From Edolisoma coerulescens (lineage: Eukaryota; Chordata; Aves; Passeriformes; Campephagidae): 64,000 nucleotides of DNA. This document shows positions 12,886-24,349 of this stretch, piece by piece (position 1 is the first letter of the stretch; every line of letters begins with the position of its first letter). The position numbers and the translations under genes were made by a program. The stretch lies in NCBI GenBank assembly GCA_013397115.1, contig VWZW01000469.1, positions 142,231 through 206,230 on the forward strand, in the 5' to 3' direction. A model generated the notes under the pieces. The model searched no databases. It worked only from the letters and a program-made list of their open reading frames with translations, and was not told the origin of the DNA.

Positions 12886-14632
12886 CCTAATTAGGAGATC
12901 AGTAATGGCTTCAAGCAGGAAAGAGGGAAGTAATTTCCAAAGTAATTGTTTTCATAAGCATCTTTTTCAGCTGGATGTCTCAGCAGAACCATTGCTGGCT
13001 GCTTTCTGCCCTCACCCTGTCCCTGTGCCCGGCCCAGGTGCAGCAGCCATGGTCCGTGTCCCTCTGTAATGGGGACATACATCATGTCACTGTTCCAGCC
13101 AGAAGCAGCTGTTCCTCCTGGCTCTGCCGGTGCCAGCCAGGCCCGGGGGGCAGTGCCAGCACAGGGGCTGAACGAGGCAGGGAAGAAATCATAAACTCAT
13201 TGTGGGCTGATGACTCCAGGCTGCTCCTGCAGCCCCTGTCACCTGTGCAGGTGTGCTCAGTGGTGCTTCACAAGCGGCTTCGGCCGGTCCAAAAGAGAGA
13301 GACTCTCTTCCAGGCCCTGGGGTACCACTGGCAGAGCTGGAAGAGCTGGTGTGCTCCATCTGCCACCCTTCAGATGGCATCCAGCATGGGCACTGAGCTT
13401 TGCCAGCTGGGTGGGTGTGCCAGGAACGGGGGAGCCTGGAGACCCCTCCTCGGGGGTTCCTCTCCCAGGAGACAGCAGGGCCTGGCAGCAGATCCCCCCT
13501 CCCTGGGAGGCTGCCCAGCCATCCCCTGAGCTGCCAGGGTGAGCAGCAGGGCTGCATTCACTCACCTTTAGCAATCTTTGCTTAAAATTCAAAGAATCTC
13601 CTCCCACCACCACCCCTTTCCAACAGAGTCACATCAGTTGTGTGATATAACAGCTCACTGCCTGCTATACAGCTTAATTATCGATTGATAGCCCTGTTAT
13701 ACAGCTTAATTATTGATTGTTAGCGTCGTAACCCCCAGCTGTGCGTGTGGGAAGCGAAGGGAAGGGACTGGTGCAGCAGAGACAGAAGTTGGTAACCCTG
13801 AGGAGAACTGGACTGCAGAGCCCAGGAGGGCTGGCCAAGGAGCCCCTGGGAGCAGCTCCTGGGAAGGGTGACTTTTGGGAACAGCACTGGAGCAGAGACA
13901 AAGGGACAAGGGGAGGATACTCCAAGAATAGCAAATCACTTGATACTGAGAGTAAAAGATGAGAGAGAAGAAACTGGAGCGACTGCAAGAACAGAACAAA
14001 TGAGAGGTGAGAGGGGTGAATTTATCCATGTGATGATGGCGCACAGAGGCCACCACCAGGATCCAAGGAGACACAGATTTATATATAGTGTAGATGAGGA
14101 CCAGGTGGGAAATGAAAGGCAAGAGAGTATGTGATTAAATCATCGGGAGAAAAAAGTGAAACTTGGGTCTTTTAAAAGGAGAGCTGGGTTTGCTCCAACT
14201 GTATCCAAAATAAAATGTCATGAAAAGACAGCAGAACTGTAGCTGGATTAAAAAATACCTTACTCGTTGGCTGGAACCAGCGCTGTTAGCAGAAACGCCT
14301 CATTTCAGAACTGGTTATCTCTTAGCCTGGGGATTTTCCTCCGTGCCGTGATGGAATAGCCTGTCAAGCTGGTGCCTGTCCCAGGGTGACAATGAGTGAC
14401 AGACTGGCTGTCCCTGAGCGCGGGTCCCGCTCCTCAGCTCCCTCTGTCCCTGCTGGCTCTGCCTGCGCCAGCACTGCAGCGCACACCCAGCCTGTTGCTG
14501 AACAGTTACTGAGGTTATTTGATTTTCATGTCAAAATAGCTCAGTCGGGATCTGGGGCCGTTGCTGTAAAGCCGAACCAAACTGCTGCCCCCATTAAACC
14601 CATTCCAAGCTGTGCTTCCTGTCCCCAGGGCT
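12886..14632. other. Intron segment, no gene seen
   Basis: Single-copy apart from the 32-bp duplication at 13666. A purine-rich section lies at 13740-14130. No exon is recognised. Confidence 0.45.
13666..13723 (+). repeat. 32-bp tandem duplication
   Basis: tatacagcttaattatcgat at 13666 recurs as tatacagcttaattattgat at 13698, a 32-base step. The copies differ at a few positions. It is AT-rich with homeodomain-like TTAATTA cores in both copies. Confidence 0.8.
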
Positions 14633-14690
14633 GTCATGGAATCAGAGAGCTTGGCTTGGAAGGGATCTTAGAGAAAATCGAGTTCCAGCT
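14633..14690 (-). mobile_element. Short CR1 3' tail, antisense
   Basis: tcatggaatcagagagcttg followed by gcttggaagggatcttagag resembles the antisense of the CR1 terminal region (ggttggaagggacctt type). It is only about 58 bases and diverged, so it is an old copy. Confidence 0.6.
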
Positions 14691-15257
14691 TGTTAAAACA
14701 GAGTGGTATCAGAGCTGCTATTTTGGCAAGTTTTAGAGGTGGAGCCCCAAGAATTGCCTGCAATCCCTTGTCTCAGCCCTTATCTCTTCCCTCTCTCAAT
14801 CTACAGCTCCTGTGTTGTTGTACCTGCTGGGGGACAGGAGGAAATCAGCAATTGGGTTCCTGTTCCTCTTTTTCACTCTGTTTCCTGAGGTTTCTTTGCA
14901 CTGGTGTCATTTGTGGTGGGGGTAAAGGGGAACATGCAATTTATTCTCCATTATGTTCAGAGTAATGACAAGTCTTAAAATAGCTCTCAATTAGCGATTG
15001 ATTGCAATTAATTGGAACAACATAGGCTGACATGATAGCTTTGGATCTCCAGAGCATTTTTGAGTTCATGAGCTCTAATTTTCAAAAATTCAAGAATTCT
15101 GGCTCCCACATTACCACAACCATCTGTCAGCAGTTTCTCACACAGGTCTTTGAGAAGCAGGAGCAATAAACACTTTGGCTTTGCTAATTAAAACAGGGGT
15201 CCAAAATGGGGCTCATTTATTGTAAACTGGGGGTTCCATGTAGGTGTGGAAATATCC

Positions 15258-15330
15258 ATGGACTGCCCAGAGAGGCTGTGGGCTCCCATCCCTGGGAGTG
15301 TCCACAGCCGGGTTGGACGGGGCTCTGCTG
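15258..15330 (+). mobile_element. Degenerate CR1 fragment
   Basis: tggactgcccagagaggctg, gggctcccatccctgggagt and gtccacagccgggttggacg follow the order found about 150-100 bases before the 3' end of CR1. The terminal part is missing or too diverged to see. Confidence 0.6.
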
Positions 15331-16950
15331 ACGCTCCCCTCGCGCTGCATTGCTGGAAAGCTCCTGTGGGTAATTCCAGAATCAGGGCACTGTGAGGGGA
15401 CGTGTTTTCTGATTATTCAAACTAATTTGGTTGTACTTGTGTTTTAATTAATGCATGATTGGAGTTTCTTTCTTAATAAACATCAGGAATACGTCAGTAC
15501 AAACCAGCAGTGGGGTTCAGTCCTTGATCCGCCTGCCTCACTTCCCTGGGTGGTGGCTGTTGCTCTGCTGGCTGACCAGAGGGCTTCGTGTCTGTCCGTG
15601 CAGGTCAGCCTGGCCAGGGTCACTCCAGGGGATTGTCCAGAGAGGACAGGGAAAGCCTTGCTCCTTAACCCAGGCTGGTTTCGTTCCATCAAACTTCACT
15701 TTCAAGGTCTTCAGCATAAACAGAAAGTAACAGAAAGCAAAAGGAGAGGCTGTGTTAAGGTACTGTGTTAATATGGCATTGATATATCAAAAAATATTCA
15801 GAAAAGTCTTAAATTTGAGGAGGCAAGGCTGAACTGGAAGAAGGAAGGTGCGAATAGTGGCAGCTGCGAATTCTCTGTGCTCCAAACTTACCTGAGCTGG
15901 AGTTGTTTGGCAGAACAGAAAGAGCAAATGCTGTGGGCAGAAGAAAACTTAAATGTCAGGTTTTCATATCAACATCGTTTTCCCAGAGGAAAATACACTG
16001 AAATGCCTCAGTCCTGATGGCCGAATATTGTCTCTATCCACAGTCCTGGGAAAGGGGAGCACCAAGCAAGGGAGCCAGCAGCACGGAGTTATTCCTTGAG
16101 GTCCTTCTGTTGTACTGGAATGCTGAATGCTGAGACCCCTGAGCTCTCCCCACAAAGCAGGCTCTTCCTTTTCCTGTTCTCCTTCAGGCAGAGTCCTCGC
16201 TGAGCCACCAGTGGAGATCCCAGTGAGAGCTCAGCTCTGCTCCTGCTCCAGCCTGGCCACAGATCTACTCCGTGAAGGGCAGGAGGGAGCTGGGGGTGCA
16301 GCCTGGGGGTCCCGGGGCTCGCGGGGAAGGGTTTGCTGTGCAGGGGGGGCAGCAGAGTCCAAAATGTTCCTTGCACAGCCAGGTGATGCCCAGGAGAAGG
16401 AGCTGACCACGGGAGGAGCTTTCTTCTCTAAGGGCTTTTGTCAGGAAGCGCGAGGAGTCGTCTCTAAGGCCTGGGGTGCCCCAGCTCTCAGACGGGGACA
16501 GCGCCACGGCCACGGTGACCAACTTCTCCCTGTGTCTCACCATCCTGCTGCTCACACTGCAGGCTTCTCCCTCCTCTCCGAATTTTAACTTCATCACATG
16601 TTACTTTGAGAAGATCCATATATAAATATTTTGGCTCATTGAATATGCCTTCTGGTATTTTAACACCAGGTCTCTTATTTTTCTCCACCATTTGGGGAAC
16701 TTATTTTTATTTTCAAACAAATTTGATACTCTTACAGAAGTTCACTTCCAGAACTGAGTGTTTTAGGGAAGATTGCAGAAGTGCTGGTAAATTGATAACG
16801 TGCTGGGAGACTCCTGATGGAAATGTGTGTGCTGCTGGGGACTGCCTGAAAATTGCTTTGCACAAAAAAAGAGAAACCATGGGACAATTCTGGGGTTTAT
16901 GTTGGGTTGGCAAGTTCAGAATATTTAAATGGAAAACACTTTGAACTAGA

Positions 16951-16992
16951 AAAAATTTAAATTTTAATTTAAATTTCAATTGAATTTAAATC
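16951..16992. repeat. AT-rich palindromic tract
   Basis: A run of aaatttaaattttaatttaa followed by atttcaattgaatttaaat, composed of overlapping self-complementary AATTT/AAATT words. It could extrude a hairpin. It is probably simple-sequence decay. Confidence 0.7.
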
Positions 16993-17087
16993 AGATGGCA
17001 GCACCCAGGTGTCCCCAGCTGCCCCCACAAGAGTAAAAAATTGTTTGAGCTTCCTAAGGGGGCTGGAACAGCCACAGGGTCTGCCTG

Positions 17088-17206
17088 TTCCCTTCCTTCC
17101 CTGGTTCCCTTCCTCCTCCTGGATCCCCTTCTCCCCAGTTCCCTTCCTCCTCCCCGTTCCCATCCTCCCTGGTTCCCTCCTCTCCCCACATCCCTCTCCC
17201 CCACTC
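17088..17206 (+). repeat. Polypyrimidine (CCTT/TCCC) tract
   Basis: About 120 bases almost entirely C and T on the + strand, with imperfect repeats of cttcctcctcc and ggttccctcc. Such tracts can form triplex (H-DNA) structures. It is intronic. Confidence 0.75.
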
Positions 17207-17867
17207 ACTGCTGGCTTTGAACATCTGGGAGGGTTCAAACCAAGGCTGTTACTGCCAAGTCCTTCCCTGGCTTTGTCTCTCACTGAAATTTTACTGCAGA
17301 TGCTTGATCCTAAAAGCAAATAAATCCAAGGGTGTCCGTCCTGCAGCCAGGACAGATCCTGGAGCCCGTCAGTGCCTGGAATTCGTCATCATTCCTCAGC
17401 TCTACCTGGGTAATTTTATTTAGACAGGGGCATTTTCTGCTGATAAATCTGGCCCCATTACCAAGTCAGAATGTGTTTATTAAAACAGCAATTAGAGCGC
17501 GGTCTCTCATCAGTCACAGCCCCCTCAATTCCCGCATGGTGCGGGCCCGTGTGGGGCGCTGGGCACGCCCGAGTGCCCGCTCCAAATCAAATTGTCACCG
17601 CACCAACGCCACCGTGCCCTCAGCCCCGGGGAAACCGGCCGTGATGGACCGTGTGGACAACGGGGGGTGTTGTTAAAAGCTTCAGCACTTCGTTTTGGGT
17701 GTTGGGAGGTGAACAGAGGGTTCACAAGGCTGGAAGCACAGCGGTGACAGGACTCCGGTGGGACGGAGGTGACAGGGAGCTGACCGGGGGTGTCAGAGCT
17801 CCCCCCGCCAGCCCTGCCTGCCTGGGCACGGTGCTTAATTAGTGCTCAATCGGTGATCAGCTGCTGC

Positions 17868-18065
17868 AGAGAGGGGGGAGAGAGGGGGGAGGAGGCAGCA
17901 AAACCCAGAACAGAGGAGAGGTGAAAGTCATGGGACAAGGAAGGAGAAAAGGAGCGTGAAACAGAAATAAATCAAACCAACAACAAAGCCCGAACGCAGG
18001 AGAAGCGGGAAAAGGAATGAAAGGTGAAAGGACAACATAAATGGACCAGAGTGGATTGAGAACGG
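17868..18065 (+). repeat. Purine-rich tract
   Basis: Roughly 200 bases dominated by G and A on the + strand (gagaggggggagagaggggg, then ggaaggagaaaaggagcgtg and gaaaggtgaaaggac). Non-repetitive beyond its composition. It lies about 660 bases downstream of the polypyrimidine tract at 17088. Confidence 0.6.
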
Positions 18066-19684
18066 GAGGAAAATGGCTCAAGTGATGATCACAGACTGGG
18101 AGGTTGGTACAGCCACACACGTGGAGGTAAATGAGTGTCTGGGTACAGAAAATATCCCTGTGTGCCTCAAAAACGGGCACCAGATGTGTCTCAGCTGCTG
18201 CCTGGGGACATTGTCCCTTCCCAGCCATGACACCATCCCCAGAGCTGCCCCCAGGCCTCAGGAAAAAGGGCTGTGAGAACTGCAGGAGCTGAATAAAAGG
18301 ACCATTGTTCGGAGAAGGAGCCTGCGAGGGCAGAGCTGTGGGAGAGCTCAGTCCCCATCCCATTGAGGGCCCTCCCGCAGCTGGGACTTTCAGTCCAAAT
18401 TCAGGAGGGGAAAAATGAAAATGTTGAGATTTCCCAGAGAATGGAAATTGGTACCATTTGTTCTAAAATATGACAACATTGTATTTCTGGGCCCTGGGCC
18501 TTGGGGCACTTTTAGACCCCTCAGAGTGTTTGTTTCTGCAGCCCCCCTGCCACTGGGGTGTCACTGCCGGCTCGGGGGGGCAGAGGGACAGGGATGGGGG
18601 GCCCTGCCCTGTGCCCCAGGACTGTCAGCGTTGGGCTGTTCATCCAGGCTCGGCATTTCCCAGTGCAAACACTGATCAGAGGTGTCTGAGCTGGGGAAGG
18701 CTCCCTGTGCCATCTCTCACCATGAAAACTCTTCACTGGCTTTTGTCAGTCTTGTTTTCTATCCCCGCTCCTCTCTCCTCCCCGATTTTCTCACAGCATC
18801 TGTCCCCCTGCACAGGGATTTCCCATTCCCTCCTTGCAGCCTGTTTGTTGGGAAAGAGGGAGAGGAGAAGGGGAAAACTGGGTGGCTGATGGTTTGTGTG
18901 TCAATTATACATCAGAGGCTTTGCTGCTGCTTCAGAAACTTCTAATAATAATTATTATAATTAGGGCACTGGGAGAGAAATGTGCTGAGATCAGGGAGGA
19001 AAGCAGGAAAGCCAGGCCAGAATTAATTAGCCACTTTTATCTAAGAATCTCAAAGCATTTAGACATTAATTAATGAGTGCAGTGGTTAAGTCAGCGTGAT
19101 GCTCCTTTGCTGCCGTTGTGGTGCCAGGCTCGGGCTCAGCCCCCTCCCTGCCCAGCCCGGGGGTGCTGCTGCTGCTGCAGGTGCTCCCCCAGCACTGCCA
19201 AACACAGAGGGAGTTCTTGGATCCCGTGGTCCTGTCTGTCACCCTGACAGCTCCGGGGCTGGGCAGGTTTGTGGTGCCGGGGCTGCAAAGCCCCAGCCCT
19301 TGCAGGGCTCTGAGTGCTGGGCCCCCGCGTTCCCGTGGGGAGCAGAGGCTCCCTGCTGACCCGAGCCCAGCTCCACGGAACCCCCACCCGTGGCACTGAG
19401 AGTGGCCCTGGGGCTCCAACAAAGCTCTTTGTTCATGGCAAACTCGTTCCTGTCTCCTGGCTTACCCGTGGTTGCCCATTGTTGGTGAATATTCATTAAG
19501 TGAAATTAGCATCTAATAGGTCTTAATTGACTTATAAAACCTTGTTTTGTGCTAATGAAGTCTATGCTGTAGCTGTGCCTGATGGCAGCTGGGGGTCCCT
19601 CTGCCCACGCTGCCACCTCGGAGCTGCATCAGCGGGGGCACAGGGGGCTCAATCCCTTCTTCGTCCCCGTTGTCCATGGAAGAT

Positions 19685-19819
19685 GTGGCTGCCCCATCCC
19701 TGGAAGTGTTCAAAGCCAGCCTGGAGAACCCTGGTCTAGTGGAAGGCGTCCCTGCCCATGGCAGGGGGCCTGGAAAGATTAGGATCCCTTCCAGTCCAAA
19801 CCATCCTGGGACTGTGTGA
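19685..19819 (+). mobile_element. CR1 3' end fragment
   Basis: Contains gctgccccatccctggaagt, gttcaaagccagcctggaga, ccctggtctagtggaaggcg, tccctgcccatggcaggggg and ccttccagtccaaaccatcc. This is the canonical CR1 3' end order, and it lies 1.5 kb before the KCTD16 exon. Confidence 0.85.
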
Positions 19820-21279
19820 CAGCCACGAAGTCCCAGCTGGGAGCGGGGTGTCCGTGGCCTGAGCATGGTGTGCAGGTTTGCAGAGTGTCACTGGTGATCA
19901 CAGCAGTGCCCTGGCCCTGCAGGGGCAGATGTTTGGGGTCAGGTGAGTGGTTTGGGCACTTGAGGCATGGTTTGAGCTTTGCTTGGCTGGGTGAGCGCAG
20001 CCCTTTGGGTTTCAGCAGCTGTCTCTGTGCTGTGGGATGTGGGTATCAGCTGCAGCAAGGAGCTGGAATCCACACAGCTCCTGCAAGTGTTCTCAGAGCA
20101 TGTGGATCAGGGTTTTACAGGGGCTCAGTTCATAATGCCTTTGTCAAAGCCTAGAAGTTGATAAAAAATTTCAATTCAGCCATTATTGACTGTTTTCAGA
20201 CAAGACACAGGACAGCTTTGAAGCGAGTCTGTAAATTAGAGTAGCCCTGCAGCTCCCAGACTGAGAGACTCCTTCACCATTGACAAGGAAGAGGAAGGAG
20301 GAGATGAGGAGACTTCCTGAGCTCTGGTTTTCTGCCTGTTCCCGTAAATTATGTGCAGGGTGTTCCTGGCTGGGTAAGGATGGAGACACAGGAGAGCAGG
20401 GCAGTGACAGTCAGGGGCTCTGTCAGTGCTCACAGCCCCTTCCCCTCCTTCAGGGGCTGCCGCGCTGCTCCGAGGCTGCAGAGCTCAGTGCTGCTTCCCT
20501 TGGTCCGGGGACGTCACGGCCCTGCAGGAGCTGGGAGTGGCAGCTCCCCGTCGGTGGAGGATGGATGCTCCCCGGTGACCTTTCTGTGCGCGGTGGCTGC
20601 GCTGGCGCGCTCCAGGAGCCGTTGTTCCCGGTGCCAGCTCTCCCCTCTGTCACGGATTGCTGCGGCTGGGCAGGTCTCCAGCTGGAAAACAAAACCCCCA
20701 GCCCTGCGCCGCAGGAGTCGGGAACAGGCACCGTCCTGGGCTTCCCATGGCTGGGCTCGTGCCAATGTCCGAGTGCCCCCAGAGCCTCTGTCTGCGTGAG
20801 CCGGCCTCGCGTGGGGGGAGGCTGCTCTGAGGGAGGCAGGATGTCCCCAGGGTGGGGCCTGGGGAGGGAAGGGGATGCTGGGGGTGATCCCCACCAGGAC
20901 GGAGGCTGGCAGTGCTGGCAGCCACAGCTGGCTCTGCTGTGGAGCCTCAGAGAAGAAACAGTGTCTGGAGAAGTCAGGGGGGCTGCAGCCGTGGTTGCTC
21001 GGTTGGGTTAAACACTGGATCAGGTTAAATGTGGTGGTTTCTCCCTGAGGATGTCGGAAGTTTCAGCCCACGTTGGATACTGAGCAGCACATGGCAGCGG
21101 GGTGGATGGAGGAGCTCCAGGGTCAGTGGGGCTCAGCCGCTGTTGGGCCCCAGGGAGGTTTGCGGGTGGTTTGTGGAGATGTTCAGGGAAGGGCCCTGCG
21201 AGGGTTCCTGTGGCCCTGGCTGCCCTCCCGGTCCTGGGGGGCTCAGCAGGCTGTCCTGGGGCGCATGGGGTCAGGAGCT
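19820..21279. other. Intron segment just before the KCTD16 exon
   Basis: GC-rich single-copy DNA. A stop-free frame begins at 21073 and joins the exon in phase, but it resembles no known protein and is taken as intron. Confidence 0.5.
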
Positions 21280-21310
21280 GGCGTAACCCCGGGCTCTGTG
21301 TCCCCTGCAG
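21280..21310 (+). promoter_or_regulatory. KCTD16: 3' splice site of the KCTD16 terminal exon
   Basis: The intron ends tcccctgcag at 21301-21310. A short pyrimidine-leaning tract (ctctgtgtcccctgcag) precedes the AG. A branch-point-like cgtaac places an A at about 21286, 25 bases before the exon. The exon then opens with GTGAG, so the junction reads CAG/GTGAG and also fits a 5' splice-site consensus. The acceptor reading is preferred because the KCTD16-like protein begins exactly here, while the upstream open frame resembles nothing I know. Confidence 0.8.
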
Positions 21311-21762
21311 GTGAGCCCTCCCGCTGGTCCTCGTCCCACTGCGACTGCTGCTGCAAGAACGGCAAAGGCGACAAGGAGGGCGAGAGCGGCACGTCCTGCA
21401 ACGAGCTGTCCACGTCGAGCTGCGACAGCCAGTCCGAGGCCAGCTCCCCCCAGGAGACCGTGATCTGCGGCCCCGTCACGCGCCAGCCCAACATTCAGAC
21501 TCTGGACCGGCCGGCCAAGAAGGGGCCGGTGCAGCTGCTGCAGCAATCCGAGATCCGCAGGAAGAGCGACCTGCTCCGGACTCTCACCTCCGGCTCCCGG
21601 GAGTCCAACTCCAGCAAGAAAAAAGCAGTGAAGGAGAAGCTCTCCATTGAGGAAGAGCTGGAAAAATGTATCCAGGATTTCCTCAAAATCAAAATCCCAG
21701 ACAGGTTTCCCGAGAGGAAACACCCCTGGCAATCCGAACTGCTGCGGAAGTACCACCTTTAG
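21311..21762 (+). CDS. KCTD16: KCTD16, last coding exon (C-terminal about 150 residues)
   Basis: KCTD16 is an auxiliary subunit of neuronal GABA-B receptors. In this family the N-terminal T1 domain binds the GABBR2 tail, H1 binds G-beta-gamma, and KCTD8/KCTD16 carry an extra C-terminal H2 region that modifies receptor kinetics and effector binding. Only the C-terminal part is encoded here. Seen in the sequence: an acceptor (tcccctgcag, 21301-21310), then a frame entered with one base supplied by the previous exon (split Gly). There is a cysteine cluster (HCDCCCKNGKGDK) near residue 10, a Ser-rich stretch (STSSCDSQSEASS), a basic Ser-rich middle (SGSRESNSSKKK), and an acidic-to-basic tail containing SIEEELEKCIQDFLKI, ending KYHL and TAG at 21760-21762. 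The sequence matches my memory of KCTD16 closely; KCTD8 is the nearest alternative. Codon third positions are strongly GC in the first half. The T1 and H1 exon must lie left of this window. The frame is intact with no break. Confidence 0.9.
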
Positions 21763-22260
21763 GCTTCGGGTGGGGAGAGCACACGACCATGTTAGGTTAG
21801 AGCCAGATCCTAAGCGATACAAAAGTAACTCCCAATAATAACTATTTGTTAGGTCACCAAAACCAAAATCCATCTCTAGTACTGCCTAATTTGCCTATTT
21901 CACCTTAACATTTCTAGTCGTAGGGGAACAATATTTTTGCAGTCCTGGAAGCACAATGACAAACGCTTTTGTTTGTAAACTCGGAGTCTTACACAAGCTG
22001 AAAACCTTAAGGGCACAACCAGACCCACCCCAAGGGATGCTCGTGTGGCCCAGGAGCAGGCAGGGAGTGAGGGCTCTGTGCCCTCTGCATCCTGCTTGGA
22101 GCACGTCTGGAGGGAGGAGCACAGCACAAAGCCCGAGCTCTGCCCTGGCAGTTTAAGCATGTGTATTTATATATGTGCATATATATATGTGTGTATATAT
22201 ATCTCTGTGTATATATATATATGTGTATATATATCAATATATATTGCTTAAAGATTTTCT
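21763..22260 (+). other. AT-rich proximal 3'UTR block
   Basis: Single-copy, moderately AT-rich sequence directly after the stop, with short motifs such as caatatttttgcag and gcttttgtttgtaaac. It ends in the TA/TG microsatellite at 22161-22246. No frame longer than about 85 codons resembles a known protein. It fits a 3'UTR. Confidence 0.6.
22161..22246 (+). repeat. TATA/TATG microsatellite
   Basis: About 86 bases of alternating TA with TG and GT steps (tatatatgtg type), imperfect. It lies in the candidate 3'UTR about 400 bases after the stop. It is likely length-polymorphic and able to fold into weak hairpins. Confidence 0.85.
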
Positions 22261-22901
22261 GGCTCTCTCCTTATAACTGCACTTTCTCAGAAAAGAGCAT
22301 TATTTAGCAGTCTGTGGATGTCCCGTTTCTTCTCCAGGCCTTTGAGGGCTGAACAGTAGAAATCCATCTCCCTGTCCCTCTCCTGCTCCCTCTGCCAGTC
22401 CTTCCCCCGTCCCTGGGCACTGCGAATGTGTCTCAGAGGAGACCAGGGTACAGTCTGTGGGTTTGTGTTACCATCAGCAAAACATTCCGTTTGTTTGGGA
22501 TGCTCTCATCCCTCCGTGTGCTCCCCACACCTCTCGTGTTTCTCGAGGCTCTCCGGAGCCGGTGGGTTAGAGCTGTGCTGATCCCAGCTGGAAAGCTGCA
22601 GGGATGGTCCAGGGCTGTGTGGGGATGCTGGGGAGGATGCTGGCTCCTGCAGGTGCCGGCTGTGTGTGCCAGGAGTGGCTGTCCCAGCTGGCAGGGACAG
22701 CGGGCACCGCGCCCCTCCGCCGCAGGAACCACCCCAACCCGCCCGGGGGGCTCTGGCCGTGGGGAGCCATCGCTGCAGGACGAGTGGGGCTGTCCGAGAG
22801 AAAACACAGCCCCGGAGGAGGCACCTGCGTCCCCTCCCGCAGGTCCCATTGCTGCCCGTGCCGGGCGGGCACAGGCAGCAAACCGTGCCCGGTGTCACCC
22901 C

Positions 22902-23000
22902 CGGAGCTGGGGAAGGGCTGGGCTGGTCCTGCACTGCCCCCGGAGCCGGGGAAGGGCTGGGCTGGTCCTGCACTGCCCCCGGAGCCGGGGGAGGGCAGCG
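22902..23000 (+). repeat. 39-bp direct repeat, about 2.5 copies
   Basis: A 39-base unit beginning ggagccggggaagggctggg and ending cactgccccc is repeated at 22902, 22941 and (partly) 22980. The first two copies differ by about one base. The flanking DNA is GC-rich with CpGs. In frame it reads a 13-residue repeat, but nothing supports translation. Confidence 0.85.
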
Positions 23001-24343
23001 GGGGTCGGGCCGGGGGGGGCAGAGAGGGGCCGGTAAAGGCGTGGGGGCAGTGGGAGCTGGGGCAGGGCAGCGCCAGGGGCTCGGGCTGCTGGGGCCACGG
23101 AGAGGGATGGAACCCTCCCTTGCTCCAGCTGTGGCTGCCATAGCTGGGAACAAACCAGCTAGAGGGTTTGGGATAAATTACTCGTTTTCTAAAGGCGCAA
23201 GAAGGGGATTTCTATATATATATAAAACTGTGGGCAGTGACAGTGCTGGTAACACAGAACGCTCGGATTCTGACTGTGTCCTGCAGGTTCCAGGGCTTCC
23301 CCCTTCTGAATTCCAGCAGCTGCTGTGGGAGATGCTGTCCTGCCTGCACAGGTTCTTTCTGTGATCCTCGTGCACTTCCAGCCGGGGGGAATCTTGGTGC
23401 CTGCGGGGCTCCACCGTGCCGGGCTGGGACAGAGGGGGTGGCAGGGAACCGTGGGGTCTCCACGAGCACACAGCTGGGTTTGGGGCTGGATGCACCTTTA
23501 CCAGCTGAAAAAGGAAGCAATACTTGTCCAGAGGGATCCATCAGCAGGAGCTGGCTGTAGGGAGGGGGAACCCTCCCAGCAATGCATCTCCAGGCGGCTG
23601 CAGAGCAGGGCTGGGATGTGCAGCTGGGGTCACTCTGCGGTGCCGTGCGTGGAGGAGCGGCCGGAGCTGTCCCCTCTGCGCCGGTGCCACAGAGCCAGGG
23701 CTGGGCAGGAGAGGCTCTGCCTGGGGAATGCTCAGTGAGGAGACCCAGCACTTCCTGGGGTTGTGCTTTGAGCCAGTTCAGGGCTTAGGACATTCCCTCA
23801 TGCTGGAACTCGGGCCCGGCTCTTGTGCCACCCTCTACTCACAGGCTCAAAAGGCACATTCTCCCACGGAAATCAATGTTTGTACAGGCCCCACAGATGT
23901 GGCCCTGCGTAGTTTCTTCATGGTCAGTTTATAGCATTTTTCTCTCTCTACTCAACATTTCCTGCCTCTGGCACTGAGCAAGAACTGGGGAACAGATAGG
24001 GCTCTCCTCTGGATTTCCAGCAGGGCACGGGGTTCAGGACAGGCCACCTTTGTTCCTTGGCAGGAGACTGCAGCTAAAACCTCATCCTTTCACTCCAGAT
24101 CTTTCCCTGTCTCTTTTTAACATCCCAGCTCTTTGGGCTCTCAGCTGCATGTGCCAGAGTGGAGGAGCAGGCGTTGGGGGGGTGTGTGTTCCCAGGCTGA
24201 CGTCCCGGGGACATGGGATTGCTCCATGATTAATAACTCTGGAAAAATTAGACCAAATGAAATGCGCCCAAGTGGGCTTGATTTATGTGGCCTTCATGTC
24301 TCCAGTTTGAGATGAAATGGTTATTATCCTCCAGTGCTACAGA

Positions 24344-24349
24344 AATAAA
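24344..24349 (+). promoter_or_regulatory. Possible proximal polyadenylation signal
   Basis: An exact AATAAA (gaaataaaggtc) lies 2.6 kb after the KCTD16 stop codon, at the end of an AT-leaning block (24215-24370). The downstream GT-rich element is weak. It could produce a shorter 3'UTR isoform or be chance. Confidence 0.3.

Larger units (their letters stand above)
15331..19684. other. Intron segment with composition-biased tracts
   Basis: Contains the AT palindrome (16951), polypyrimidine tract (17088) and purine tract (17868), otherwise single-copy. AT-rich at 14950-15240, 15760-15840, 16580-16750 and 18930-19080. No gene. Confidence 0.45.
1..21310 (+). other. KCTD16: KCTD16 intron, 3' portion (partial)
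   Basis: Everything left of the acceptor at 21310 is read as the end of the long intron that separates the T1/H1 exon from the C-terminal exon. In mammals this intron is very large (established knowledge of the gene), so more than 21 kb without an exon is expected. It contains six CR1 fragments, one large minisatellite and several AT-rich repeat-free blocks. No other exon with convincing splice sites and a recognisable protein was found on either strand. The intron continues past the left edge of the window. Confidence 0.75.

Noticed and set aside
21073..21310. ATG at 21073 as the start of a 229-residue protein with the KCTD16 C-terminus
   Set aside because: The recognisable protein begins exactly at the acceptor at 21310, and the upstream residues look like translated GC-rich intron. 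Kept only as a splicing observation.
22161..22246. TATA-rich tract as a promoter
   Set aside because: It is a TA/TG microsatellite downstream of the stop codon, with no start region after it.
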